This document shows positions 53,180 to 62,275 of a stretch of DNA of 64,000 nt, in pieces (within the stretch, counting starts at the first letter, position 1; each line of letters begins with the position of its first letter). The stretch lies in the NCBI RefSeq assembly GCF_012971745.1, contig NZ_CP048834.1:310001-374000 (forward strand), given 5' to 3'. This stretch comes from Starkeya sp. ORNL1 (GTDB taxonomy: Bacteria; Pseudomonadota; Alphaproteobacteria; Rhizobiales; Xanthobacteraceae). The position numbers were made by a program, and so were the translations under genes. The notes beneath the pieces were generated by a model. The model was not told the DNA's origin and searched no databases. It was given only the letters and a program-made list of their open reading frames with translations.

Positions 53180-54184
53180 ATGAGGATCCGAACCGCCTTC
53201 GGAATCGCTCTGTGCATGACGGTGGCCTCTATCTCGGTGCCGGCTTTGGCCGCCGACCTGGTGCTCTATGATGCGCTCGACTTCGCTGGGCCGGTCGCCA
53301 AGGCCTTCCAGGCCAAGACCGGTCTGACGGTCGACGTGGTCGAGCCCGGCAGCACCGGCGAGACGCTCGGCAAGATCGCCGCCGAGGGCAATAATCCGCA
53401 GTTCGACATCGTCTGGCTCGACGGCTCGGCGGTGATGGAGCGCATGGCCGCCGACCACGTGCTGCAGCCGATCCCGGCCGACACCTATGCCGAGGTGGCC
53501 TTCACCGATCTCGGCAAGTCGCTGATCCCGGCGAGCCACGCCTTCCTGCCGACCGGCACCAGCACCACCGCCATCGAGGTGAACACCAGGAAGGTGCCCG
53601 CCGACAAGATGCCGAAGTCGTGGAGCGACCTGCAGGCCTTCGCCGGCGCGGTGGCGGCCAAGGATCCCAATTTGTCGGGTCCGGCCTATCAATGGCTCGC
53701 CGGCTTCTTCCAGACCAATGGCACCGCGGACGGCAAGGCGCTGCTGGCGAAGGTGCTCACCACAAAATCCTTGTCCGGCCTCTCCAGCGGCGGCAAGGTC
53801 AATGCCGCGGTGCTGACCGGCAATGCCAAGGTCGGCATCAACCAGGACAGCGCGATCTTCGCCAAGATCGCCAGCGGCGAGCCGGTGGTCGCGGTCTATC
53901 CGAGCGAAGGCTCGATCGCGCTGCCGCAGGGGCTCGGCATCAGCGCCAGGACCCAGCACATGGACGCGGCGAGAAAGTTCGCTGCGTTCGTCACCAGCCC
54001 GGAAGGGCAGGCGGCGATGCAGAATGGCGACGACACCGACTTCTTCTTCATCCCGATCATTGCCGGGGTCAAAGCCAAGCCCGGCCGCGAGACTCAGATC
54101 GCTTTCGTTCGTCTCGACGACGCCACTGCTTCCGCCCACGAGAGCGAGTGGAAGCAGTGGTACAAGAACACGTTCGTCCCGTGA
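53180..54184 (+). CDS. ABC transporter periplasmic binding protein (Fbp-like class)
   Basis: The 334-residue protein has a signal peptide (about 1-24, A-L-A-A) and the fold of Fe(III)/2-aminoethylphosphonate-type binding proteins: V-V-E-P-G-S-T-G-E near 52, F-D-I-V-W-L-D-G near 75 and P-S-E-G-S-I near 237. Ligand residues for iron cannot be confirmed. GGGAGA precedes the ATG. It heads an importer operon with a fused permease and an ATPase. Confidence 0.9.
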   Translation: MRIRTAFGIALCMTVASISVPALAADLVLYDALDFAGPVAKAFQAKTGLTVDVVEPGSTGETLGKIAAEGNNPQFDIVWLDGSAVMERMAADHVLQPIPADTYAEVAFTDLGKSLIPASHAFLPTGTSTTAIEVNTRKVPADKMPKSWSDLQAFAGAVAAKDPNLSGPAYQWLAGFFQTNGTADGKALLAKVLTTKSLSGLSSGGKVNAAVLTGNAKVGINQDSAIFAKIASGEPVVAVYPSEGSIALPQGLGISARTQHMDAARKFAAFVTSPEGQAAMQNGDDTDFFFIPIIAGVKAKPGRETQIAFVRLDDATASAHESEWKQWYKNTFVP

Positions 54185-54218
54185 TCCGGCGCGTTTCCAC
54201 AGGCCGGAACGTCTGACG

Positions 54219-56048
54219 ATGGCCATTCTCCAGCAGCACGGTGCCGCGGCTTTTTCCCGCGGCGCCAGCAGTCTTGGTGGGGTGCGGCTGGCAGGCGAGG
54301 GAGCGTTGGCGCTCCTGTGCCGTGCCGGCGGGCCGCTCGCCATCTATGCCGTGTTCGCGTTGCTGATCGGCTTGCCGCTGGCGCTGGTGCTGATCCAGGC
54401 GATCATGCCCGGGCTGTTCGACACGCGCGACGCCAGCGCTGCGCTGAGCCTCGCGCCGCTGGCGCACGCTCTTGCCGAGCCGCGCGTTACACAATCGATC
54501 CTGCATTCGCTCGAACTCGCCGCAACCGTTGCCGTCACCACCACGGTCCTGGGCGGTGCCTTCGCGTTGCTGGTGCAGCGCTGCGAAATTCCGCTGCGCG
54601 GGGCGATCGCGATGGTGCCCTGGCTGGTGTTCCTGACGCCGTCCTATCTGAAGGCGCTGGCCTGGGTGCTGCTGATGTCGCCGGGCGGCTATCTGGCGCA
54701 ACTCGGCGTGCTGCCGCCGGCGCTGGGCTCGGCCTTCTTCGGGCTCGCAGGCCTGGTGTTCGTCCATACCCTCAGCCTGTTCCCGCTTGCCGGCTTCATC
54801 ATCGGCAGCGCGTTGACCGGGCTCGGCGGCGAGCTCGAGGACGCGGCGCGGCTGTCCGGCGCGTCCCCGGTTCGGATCTGGCTCAGGATCAACGGACCCT
54901 TGCTGGCCCCGGCCATCGCCCTAAGCGTTATCGCCGCCTTCGCCGAAGTGCTGTCGGATTTCGGCCTGGCCTCGACCATTGCACGGGTGTCGGATTTCGG
55001 CGTCTTGACCTACGGCATCTATGCCGCCGCCAGCGACTATCCGGTTGATTTTCCCGCGGCGGGGGCGCAGGCGCTGGTGCTGCTGCTGCTCGTGGTACTC
55101 GTCGTGCTGGCTGACCGGCTGTTGCGACGCCGGGCCGATCCGCGCCTGATTTCGGGCCGTTCCAGGCCCTCGCGGCCCTATGATCTCGGTGGCTGGCGCT
55201 GGCCGGCTGCGGCCGTGGCCCTCGCCATCGCCACCCTTGCGCTGCTGCTGCCACTGGCCGCCATCGCCGCGCGGGCGCTCAGCCGCACGCTCGGCCACGG
55301 GCTCGAATGGAGCAATCTCACTTCGGCGAATGTCGCCACTGCGCTAAGCCTAGGCACGCAGGCGAATGAGGGCCTGCTGCGCAGCCTTGGCTTCGCCGGC
55401 CTTACTGCGCTGGTCGCGAGCGGCATCGCGCTGCTGCTGTCGGCCCAGCTCGACCGCTCCAACCCGGTGCTGCGCACCATCGTCATCGGACTGTCGCTGG
55501 GCGCCGTCGCCATTCCCGGCATCGTCCTCGGGTTCGGCTACATACTGCTGTGGAACCGGCTACCGGGATTTCGGGATTGGCCGTTCCCGCATTATGGCGA
55601 CAGCTCTTTGCTGGTCATGGGCTATGTCGCCGCGGCGCTGCCTTATTGCCTCGTCGTCATCATGGCGGCGATCGGCCAGTTGGCGCCGAGCCTCACTGAC
55701 GCGGCGCGACTGCACGGGGTCGGCAGCATGCGGCGCCTCCTCGCCATCACGCTGCCATTGGTGTTCCTCAGCGTGGTGACGGCGTTCCTGCTGACCTTCA
55801 TCCGCACCGTGTTCGAGCTGCCGATGTCGCAGATGCTCATCCCGCAAAGCGGTCCGCCGGCGCCGACGCTGATCCTGAAACTGTTCAGCCATGATCGCGA
55901 TGGCCTGGCTTCCGCCATCGCGCTGGTCGCCATGGTGGCCGCGGGGGGTAGTGCGGCGCTGGTCTGGATACTGGCACGGCGCTTCGCGCGCCCGCGGGGT
56001 GCGGTCGTTTCCGGGACAGGCAATCTGGTCACGGAGCACGCGCCATGA
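54219..56048 (+). CDS. ABC importer permease, two fused permease domains (FbpB-like)
   Basis: The 609-residue inner-membrane protein contains two BPD-type permease domains, each with about six helices. EAA loops that contact the ATPase read L-E-D-A-A-R-L-S-G-A near 206 and L-T-D-A-A-R-L-H-G-V near 491. This double-domain layout is usual in ferric iron importers. The ATG at 54219 is 34 bp after the binding-protein stop. It overlaps the ATPase gene by 4 bp (ATGA). Confidence 0.93.
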   Translation: MAILQQHGAAAFSRGASSLGGVRLAGEGALALLCRAGGPLAIYAVFALLIGLPLALVLIQAIMPGLFDTRDASAALSLAPLAHALAEPRVTQSILHSLELAATVAVTTTVLGGAFALLVQRCEIPLRGAIAMVPWLVFLTPSYLKALAWVLLMSPGGYLAQLGVLPPALGSAFFGLAGLVFVHTLSLFPLAGFIIGSALTGLGGELEDAARLSGASPVRIWLRINGPLLAPAIALSVIAAFAEVLSDFGLASTIARVSDFGVLTYGIYAAASDYPVDFPAAGAQALVLLLLVVLVVLADRLLRRRADPRLISGRSRPSRPYDLGGWRWPAAAVALAIATLALLLPLAAIAARALSRTLGHGLEWSNLTSANVATALSLGTQANEGLLRSLGFAGLTALVASGIALLLSAQLDRSNPVLRTIVIGLSLGAVAIPGIVLGFGYILLWNRLPGFRDWPFPHYGDSSLLVMGYVAAALPYCLVVIMAAIGQLAPSLTDAARLHGVGSMRRLLAITLPLVFLSVVTAFLLTFIRTVFELPMSQMLIPQSGPPAPTLILKLFSHDRDGLASAIALVAMVAAGGSAALVWILARRFARPRGAVVSGTGNLVTEHAP

Positions 56049-57088
56049 CGGCCTCCCTGCAGTGCGCCAATGTCTGCAAATCGCTCGGCGGCCGTGCCGT
56101 GCTCCGCGACCTCGATCTCAAGATCGAGGCTGGCGAGGTGGTCTCGCTGCTGGGGGCGAGTGGCTCCGGCAAGACCACGCTGCTGCGCATCATCGCCGGC
56201 CTCGCGCATCCGGAGCGCGGCATCATCACGCTCGATGGCGGCGTGGTGTGGAGCGCGCGGACCGTTGTGCCGGCCGAGCGCCGCGGCATCGGCATGGTGT
56301 TCCAGGACTATGCACTGTGGCCGCACATGACGGTCGCGCAGAATCTCGGCTTCGGGCTGCAGTCGCAGCGCCTGCCGGAGGCGGAGATCGCGGCGCGGCT
56401 CGATCATGCGCTCGAGGTGACCCGCCTGACCGCCTATCGCAACCGCCATCCGAGCGAATTGTCCGGCGGGCAGCAGCAGCGCGTGGCGATCGCGCGCTGC
56501 CTCGCAGCGCGGCCCGCCCTGATGTTGCTCGACGAGCCGCTCAGCAATCTCGACGCGGCACTGCGCGAGGATATGCGGATCGAGATGATGGAACTGGTAC
56601 GCCGCGAGGCCATCACCGTGGTCTATGTCACGCACGATCAGGCAGAGGCCATGGCAGTTTCCGATCGCATCGCCGTCATGCGCGCCGGCATCATTGCCCA
56701 GTTCGACACCCCGCAGGCGATCTATGAGGCGCCGGCGGATTCCTTCGTCGCCAGCTTCATCGGCGGATTCTCCGTGGTGCGCGGGGAGGTGAGGGACGGC
56801 TTGTTCAGGATCGGCAGCACCGATGCGCAGCCGCTGCGTACGCCCGGCGCCCGCTCCGGCGAGGGCATGCTGGTGGTCCGCCCCGAGGATGCACGCCCGG
56901 CTGACGTCCACCCCACCAACCGGCTGGAGGGAACAGTGCAGTCGCGCGCCTTCCAGGGCCGATGCTGGCGGCTGTCAGTCGATCTCGGGCCGCACCGCAT
57001 CCGGCTGGACTGGCCGGAGGCTCCGCCGGTCGGCGCGCCGTTCGCGTTTTCCCTGCCACCCGAGCGCTGCGTGGTCCTCGCAGCCTAG
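56045..57088 (+). CDS. ABC importer ATP-binding protein (FbpC/PotA-like)
   Basis: The 347-residue ATPase has a complete set of motifs: Walker A G-A-S-G-S-G-K-T-T (37-45), Q-loop F-Q-D-Y, signature L-S-G-G-Q-Q-Q-R near 139 and Walker B L-M-L-L-D-E-P. A C-terminal TOBE-like regulatory domain spans about 245-345. It powers the importer made with the two preceding genes. The substrate may be ferric iron, a phosphonate or a polyamine-like compound; the fused permease favours iron. Confidence 0.94.
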   Translation: MTASLQCANVCKSLGGRAVLRDLDLKIEAGEVVSLLGASGSGKTTLLRIIAGLAHPERGIITLDGGVVWSARTVVPAERRGIGMVFQDYALWPHMTVAQNLGFGLQSQRLPEAEIAARLDHALEVTRLTAYRNRHPSELSGGQQQRVAIARCLAARPALMLLDEPLSNLDAALREDMRIEMMELVRREAITVVYVTHDQAEAMAVSDRIAVMRAGIIAQFDTPQAIYEAPADSFVASFIGGFSVVRGEVRDGLFRIGSTDAQPLRTPGARSGEGMLVVRPEDARPADVHPTNRLEGTVQSRAFQGRCWRLSVDLGPHRIRLDWPEAPPVGAPFAFSLPPERCVVLAA

Positions 57089-57116
57089 AAGCTTCGCACG
57101 TTACAAAGGCGCCTAG

Positions 57117-57872
57117 ATGAGCAGTCTGACACCCATCCTCTCGACGATCACCGCCGCCTTCCTCGGCTCCTTCGTGGAAGTCGTCGAAGCTTTCACCATC
57201 GTGCTTGCCGTGGGCGTGACGCGCAGTTGGCGGCCGGCGCTCATCGGCGCGGCGTTGGCGCTCGCCGTGCTGGCGGCCATCGTCGCCGTCTTTGGGCCGC
57301 TGCTGGCGCTAGTGCCGATCGAGGCGTTGCAATTTGTCGTCGGCGTGCTGCTGATCCTGTTCGGCATGCGGTGGCTGCGCAAGGCGATCCTGCGCTCGGC
57401 GGGCGTCATCGCGCTGCACGACGAGGAGGCGGCCTTCTCCAAGGAGACCGAGCTGTTGCAACGCCAGGTCGGCGACCGCCGCGCCGATTATCTGGCGGGG
57501 GTGGCGTCGTTCAAGGCGGTGCTGCTCGAAGGCATCGAGGTGGTGTTCATCGTCATCGCGGTCGGCGCCGCCCACGGCCAGACCTTCTATGCGAGCCTCG
57601 GCGCTCTGGCGGCGTTCCTGCTGGTGATGATCATCGGCCTCGTCGTGCACCGCCCGCTGGCGCGGGTGCCGGAGAACGCGCTCAAATTCACCGTCGGACT
57701 GATGCTCACCAGCTTCGGCATCTTCTGGACCGGTGAAGGCCTCGGCGCCGACTGGCCGGGCGCCGACCTTGCGCTCCTTGCCATCTTCGTGGTCGTCACC
57801 GCCGTGTCGCTGGCGCTGGCTCGCTGGCTGCGTAACGCCTTTCCCGTATCGACCGGAGATCTCGCCCGATGA
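57117..57872 (+). CDS. Membrane protein with paired E-x-x-E motifs (COG4280-like)
   Basis: The 251-residue protein has about seven helices in two similar halves. Each half carries an acidic helix: S-F-V-E-V-V-E-A-F-T-I-V-L-A-V-G (Glu21, Glu24) and V-L-L-E-G-I-E-V-V-F-I-V-I-A-V-G (Glu138, Glu141). The second resembles the R-E-G-L-E motif of Ftr1 iron permeases. A cytoplasmic charged loop (about 100-125) joins the halves. Metal transport is a reasonable but unproven idea. It starts 28 bp after the ABC ATPase and overlaps the next gene (ATGA). Confidence 0.75.
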   Translation: MSSLTPILSTITAAFLGSFVEVVEAFTIVLAVGVTRSWRPALIGAALALAVLAAIVAVFGPLLALVPIEALQFVVGVLLILFGMRWLRKAILRSAGVIALHDEEAAFSKETELLQRQVGDRRADYLAGVASFKAVLLEGIEVVFIVIAVGAAHGQTFYASLGALAAFLLVMIIGLVVHRPLARVPENALKFTVGLMLTSFGIFWTGEGLGADWPGADLALLAIFVVVTAVSLALARWLRNAFPVSTGDLAR

Positions 57873-58078
57873 GTACGCTTCGTCTGATCGTGAGGGAATT
57901 TCTAGGCATGTTCATCGACGACGGCAGCCTGGCGCTGTTCGCGATGATCCTGATCGTCGCCGTGACGGCGGCGGTGAAGCTGTTCGGCCTGCCGCCATTT
58001 CCGGGCGGCCTGCTGCTGCTGGCGGGCTGCCTCGTCATCCTGACGGAAAGTGTCCATCGCGCCGCGCGCCGGCGCTAG
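57869..58078 (+). CDS. Small two-helix membrane protein
   Basis: The 69-residue protein has two hydrophobic segments (about 19-38 and 42-60) between short charged ends. Its ATG overlaps the stop of the E-x-x-E protein gene, so it is co-translated with it and may be a subunit or chaperone of that protein. I know no family. The gene ends 9 bp from the convergent cyclic-nucleotide-binding ABC gene. Confidence 0.7.
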   Translation: MSTLRLIVREFLGMFIDDGSLALFAMILIVAVTAAVKLFGLPPFPGGLLLLAGCLVILTESVHRAARRR

Positions 58079-58087
58079 ATCTTTCGG

Positions 58088-61000
58088 TCAGTGCGTGTCG
58101 CGGCTGCGGCGGCTGACGGTGGTCAGATTGTCCTGCAGGCGCTTGACCATCAGGCGCGTCACCGACAAGGCCATGTCGGGGAACTCGGCGAGGAGGGACA
58201 GGAACACCTCCTTGCGCAGGCGCAGCGCCCCAAGCGGTGTTTTCGCGATGATGGTCGCGGAACGGGGATCGCCGGTGACGATGCCCATCTCGCCGACGAT
58301 GGCATTGGCCCCGACCGTCGAGACCACGACCGGCCCGTCCGGCGCATCGATCAGCACATCGGCGGAACCGCTGACGAGGACATAGGCCGCGTCTGAATCG
58401 TCGCCCTGGCGGAACAGCACGTCTCCGGGGGCGAAGTTCATGCGCTCGCTGGTGAAGGCCAGCAGCTTCAATCGAGGCACGTCGAGATTGGCGAAGATCG
58501 GGACCGCCCCCAGCGCTGTGAGTTCCTCATTCTCCGGGCCCGCATCAGTTCCAACCGTCGGTTCGGTCCGGCCGACCGATCCGGCGAGCGCATCGGTCAT
58601 CGGCGCCAGCTTCGGGCCCTGGAAGGCGACCCGCACATCGAACCTGTGCTCCAGGCCGACTTCGCGCGCCACCACGATCAAGGTTCGCCCGGCCATCGCG
58701 GTCTTGATGCGCGCGAGCAGCGCGCCCGCTTCGGCGGGGCTGAAGGCGGCCAGCGCATTGTTGAGGATGAGAACGCTTGGCTGCTTGATCAGGCAACGCG
58801 CCAGCGCCAATTGGGCTTTTTCCGCCGGGAACAGCAGACGGCCGCCATAGCCGGCCGGCTGTTCAAGGCCCCAGGAGTAGACCTCTCGGTCGAGTTCGAA
58901 CTCTCCCAGGGTCTCACGTATGGCATCCGTGACGCGCTCCGCCGCCATGGCCGCGCCCTGGGCGACCAATCCGAACAGCAGATTGTCGCGCAGCGGCGCG
59001 GCGCTGCAATAAAGTTGCGGGTCATAGAAGGCGATCGCATCCGCCATGGCGGCCGTCGCCTGGTCGTGGAAGGCGTGGCGCGCCGCCAGGATACGCTGCT
59101 GGAGGTCGGCGTCGAGCAGTCCCAGCCGGTGGCGTGGCTCGACATAGAGCATGGCAAGCCCCAGCAGCCGGGAGCGATCCTCCTCGTCGATCGTTCCTGT
59201 ATTGGCGCGGGCAAGGATCTCGCGATATTCCGGAAACTCTTCCGCCGCGACAAAGGCGAACTGTTCGAACAGCACGTGATCGGGGGTGAGATCGCTGAAG
59301 ATTTCGAGCATCGTCGCCGCGATGAGCCGTCCCATCCGGATCAGCGGTTCCGTCAGCCCGCACCGGTCGAGCACCCGGCGCGTCAAGGCATGGCTGGCGA
59401 GGCTTGCGCCGGCCAGGGCCTCGTCGATCGGCACGCCGAACAGCACATTCTCGCCGATGGTCGCGTTCTTCGTGTACCGATCCGGATCGTAGGGCTCGAC
59501 CGCGTCCTCGGCTCCACTGGCCGCAAGCTTCGCCCTGATGCCGGCGCGTAGTTCGGCGACCCGCGCGACAAGGTCCGTCGGCTCGTCAGGGTCGAGCCGG
59601 CGCGCCAGGCCGAAGCGGAACACGCTCTCGGCGAGGCCGACCGTGTTCAGTACGTCCGCGAGCCTCGATTCCAGCTCGAGCGGAGAGGCGGCGCCGGCCC
59701 TCGGATGGTCGATGGTCCATTCGCCGTTCCGTCCAGGCAGGCGCAGGCCGTAGAGGATATTGTCGCGCAGCGTGCCTTCGAGCACGACCGGCTCCGGGCC
59801 GGCATAAGCAAGTTCGCGTCCGCGCACGCCCGCGGGCAAGTCGGCCAGCGGAGCGCCCGCGATCGTCAGGCTGCCGTCAAAGGCGGTGATGCGCCCGCCG
59901 AGGATCTGCGCGAAGCACCCGGCACCCTCGCCGGCGCCGCCGAGCATCGCAATGTGCCCGCCGAGCGGCAAGGTGAGCGACAGCCGGTCGAGCAGATTGT
60001 CGCCGGTGTTGCTGACCACGGTGAGAGCTTGCGCGGCGATGGTGCCGGTCGTCGGGATCTCGCTGCCGGCGGCGTGGAGGTGGATCCGCGGCTCCTGCTC
60101 CTCCGGATCCTCGATCAGCGAGAACTGCTCGACCACCTGATGGAACTTGGCTTCGACGTCGAGGCGCTGCTGGTCCCAGTCGATCAGTTCCTTGATCGGC
60201 GGCGGCAGATCGCGATAGGCGGCGATCACGGCGACGAGCTGGCCGAGATCGAGATGCCCGGTAAGCGCGAAGTAGCCGCCGACCGCGTAGAACAGAAACG
60301 GGGTGAGCTGGGCCAGCAGGTTATTCAGCGCCTTGACCGCGAATTTGCGGCCGTAAAGCTGGTAGCGAATGCCGAAAAGCGCCTCCAGCCGCTCCGCGAC
60401 CAGGCTCTTCTCCACCGCCGCGGTGCCGTGGTTCGACACCTCGCTGATGGTCTCCACCACCTCGCCGATCTTGCCGGCGAAGGCACGCGAGACGATCTGG
60501 CGCTGCCTGCCGAGGCGGATCTGCTCGCGCCGCAGGCGCGGGATGATGGCGCCCTGGATCAGGACCATGACCATCACGATCAGCCCGAGCGCGAGGTTCT
60601 GGATGAGAATGAAGGCCAGCGCCGTCAAGGCCTGTCCGCCGAGGAAGGCCGGCAGCACGAATGCATCGCCGACGAAGCCGCCGATCGGCTCGACCTCGTC
60701 CTTGATGATGGTTGCCGCTTCCGATGGCTTCAGCCGGTGCATCGCCTCGGGCTTGAAGCTCAGCAGCGTCGAGAAGAGGTCGAAACGCAGCCGTTGCAGC
60801 ACGCGCTCGCCAAGCGCGCCCTTGCGCATGTTGATGACGTACTTGAAGACGTTATTGATGAGGACGAGCAGCAGGAACAGCGCCGACAGCATGAACAGAT
60901 AGGACAGGCGCTCGAACTGCAGGCCCTCGAAGAAGACGCGCGGGCCGCCCAGCCAGCTCGGCAGATCGAGCGCAATGTGGAACAGGCGGGCGGTGTCGGC

Positions 61001-61252
61001 ACCGCTCGGGAAAGCCCGCCCCTGCAAGGCGTCGGAGACGATGTATTTCGGCAAGTCGAGCGAAAGATAGTAAAATGGGAACGACAGCACGACGACGACG
61101 AGTATCGTCACCTGTTCGCGCCGGCTGTTCCGCCAGATATAAGAGAAAAGCCCCGTCCCCACGGTGACTACACCAATCACAACGATCCGTTGGCTGACAC
61201 GCCATTGCGGCATGTCGTTCTGAGGATCGCAGTCCTCCGACCCAAGATTCAC
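58088..61252 (-). CDS. ABC-exporter-like protein with degenerate ATPase and cyclic-nucleotide-binding domain
   Basis: The 1054-residue protein has membrane helices about 22-63 and an ABC type-1 exporter transmembrane region about 110-345. A nucleotide-binding-like region follows (about 405-870) whose catalytic motifs are lost. The P-loop reads G-G-A-G-E-G-A-G-C (438-446), without Lys-Ser/Thr. The signature position reads F-P-A-E-K-A-Q (808-814), and the Walker B position reads V-L-I-L-N-N, without Asp-Glu. P-loop and signature positions are about 370 residues apart, against about 100 normally. The segment between contains three L/I-R/G-D/E-N-x-L-Y/F-G copies. Residues about 917-1035 form a CNMP-binding domain (G-E-M-G near 987, R-S-A-T near 997). 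The start is uncertain: GTG 61252 or ATG 61213. It lies downstream of a cyclase and an MBL gene on the same strand. Confidence 0.85.
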   Translation of the reverse strand: MNLGSEDCDPQNDMPQWRVSQRIVVIGVVTVGTGLFSYIWRNSRREQVTILVVVVLSFPFYYLSLDLPKYIVSDALQGRAFPSGADTARLFHIALDLPSWLGGPRVFFEGLQFERLSYLFMLSALFLLLVLINNVFKYVINMRKGALGERVLQRLRFDLFSTLLSFKPEAMHRLKPSEAATIIKDEVEPIGGFVGDAFVLPAFLGGQALTALAFILIQNLALGLIVMVMVLIQGAIIPRLRREQIRLGRQRQIVSRAFAGKIGEVVETISEVSNHGTAAVEKSLVAERLEALFGIRYQLYGRKFAVKALNNLLAQLTPFLFYAVGGYFALTGHLDLGQLVAVIAAYRDLPPPIKELIDWDQQRLDVEAKFHQVVEQFSLIEDPEEQEPRIHLHAAGSEIPTTGTIAAQALTVVSNTGDNLLDRLSLTLPLGGHIAMLGGAGEGAGCFAQILGGRITAFDGSLTIAGAPLADLPAGVRGRELAYAGPEPVVLEGTLRDNILYGLRLPGRNGEWTIDHPRAGAASPLELESRLADVLNTVGLAESVFRFGLARRLDPDEPTDLVARVAELRAGIRAKLAASGAEDAVEPYDPDRYTKNATIGENVLFGVPIDEALAGASLASHALTRRVLDRCGLTEPLIRMGRLIAATMLEIFSDLTPDHVLFEQFAFVAAEEFPEYREILARANTGTIDEEDRSRLLGLAMLYVEPRHRLGLLDADLQQRILAARHAFHDQATAAMADAIAFYDPQLYCSAAPLRDNLLFGLVAQGAAMAAERVTDAIRETLGEFELDREVYSWGLEQPAGYGGRLLFPAEKAQLALARCLIKQPSVLILNNALAAFSPAEAGALLARIKTAMAGRTLIVVAREVGLEHRFDVRVAFQGPKLAPMTDALAGSVGRTEPTVGTDAGPENEELTALGAVPIFANLDVPRLKLLAFTSERMNFAPGDVLFRQGDDSDAAYVLVSGSADVLIDAPDGPVVVSTVGANAIVGEMGIVTGDPRSATIIAKTPLGALRLRKEVFLSLLAEFPDMALSVTRLMVKRLQDNLTTVSRRSRDTH

Positions 61253-61402
61253 AATAAGTAGACAGATGGCGGCCCCCGGCCGCCACGTACGGACATTGGC
61301 GGCTGCCGTCGGTCAAAGCAAGCTTATGCGGCTCATTTGTTCCGGAGACTTAGGGATTTTCGAACAAATTGACCGATGACCTCATGCGGGGAGCGTCCGC
61401 CG

Positions 61403-62251
61403 CTATTGCGTGGCGGGAAGCGCGACGCGCATGCCCTCGCGGGCGAGGAAAGCTCCGGGCGAGATCGCCGCGATCTCGGTTTCGATTCGTGCCAGCCGCT
61501 CGTCGTCGCAGTGCGGTGCGTGATGGATGCAGGCGAGACGTTTGGCGCCGGCGGCTCGGACCAGCGCCGCGCCCATTTGCGGCGTGGAATGTCCCCAGCC
61601 GCGATACTTCGGATACTCGCCCTGTTCCCACATCGCATCATAGGCGACGAGGTCGGCACCAGCCACGAAATCCACCAGCGCCGGGTCAGGCCACGGCTCG
61701 GTGTGCTCATTGTCGGTCAGCACCGCCGCCGCGGCGCCCCCATGGTCGATGCGGTAGCCGGTCGCCCCGCCGGGATGATTGAGCGGATGGGTGCGCACCG
61801 CGAGCCCGCCAAGGTCGAGTGTCTCTCCCGCCTTGAACCCACGGAAGCGCACGCGCGCCGGCACGTCGTCGAAGCTGAGCGGGAACAGGGGCGGGGAGTA
61901 GCATTGCCGCAGCCCTGCTTCCGGGCTCTCTCCACCCAGATTGCCGCAATGGAGCGTGATCTCGGTGCCGGGCGTGAACATCGGAGCGAAGAAGAACAGT
62001 CCCTCGATGTGATCGTGGTGGAGATGGGTAAGCAGGATGTCGATCGGGCCGGGCGGCTCCTCGCGCATCGCCATGCCTAGATTGGTGATGCCGCTGCCGG
62101 CATCGACGATGACGCGCCGCCGCCCCGCCATGAGCTCGATGCAGGTGGTGTTGCCGCCATATTTCAGCGTCGTCGGCCCCGGCATGACGGCCGAGCCCCG
62201 CACGCCCCAGAACGTCATGCTCAGCACCGTGCCATGTCCCTTGTTAGCCAC
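61403..62251 (-). CDS. MBL-fold metallohydrolase in a cyclase gene cluster
   Basis: The 282-residue cytoplasmic protein starts with a GTG at 62251 (GAGG upstream). It has W-G-V-R-G-S near 15, Y-G-G-N-T-T-C near 31 and the metal motif H76-x-H78-x-D80-H81 (T-H-L-H-H-D-H). Further likely ligands are in N-H-P-G-G, L-T-D-N-E-H and G-W-G-H-S-T. It belongs to the RNase Z/PhnP-like part of the superfamily, which includes phosphodiesterases. Hydrolysis of a cyclic nucleotide is a hypothesis from context only. It begins 24 bp after the cyclase stop and ends 150 bp before the ABC-like gene. Confidence 0.85.
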   Translation of the reverse strand: MANKGHGTVLSMTFWGVRGSAVMPGPTTLKYGGNTTCIELMAGRRRVIVDAGSGITNLGMAMREEPPGPIDILLTHLHHDHIEGLFFFAPMFTPGTEITLHCGNLGGESPEAGLRQCYSPPLFPLSFDDVPARVRFRGFKAGETLDLGGLAVRTHPLNHPGGATGYRIDHGGAAAAVLTDNEHTEPWPDPALVDFVAGADLVAYDAMWEQGEYPKYRGWGHSTPQMGAALVRAAGAKRLACIHHAPHCDDERLARIETEIAAISPGAFLAREGMRVALPATQ

Positions 62252-62275
62252 AGCTGGATCCTCGCCTGAACATGC

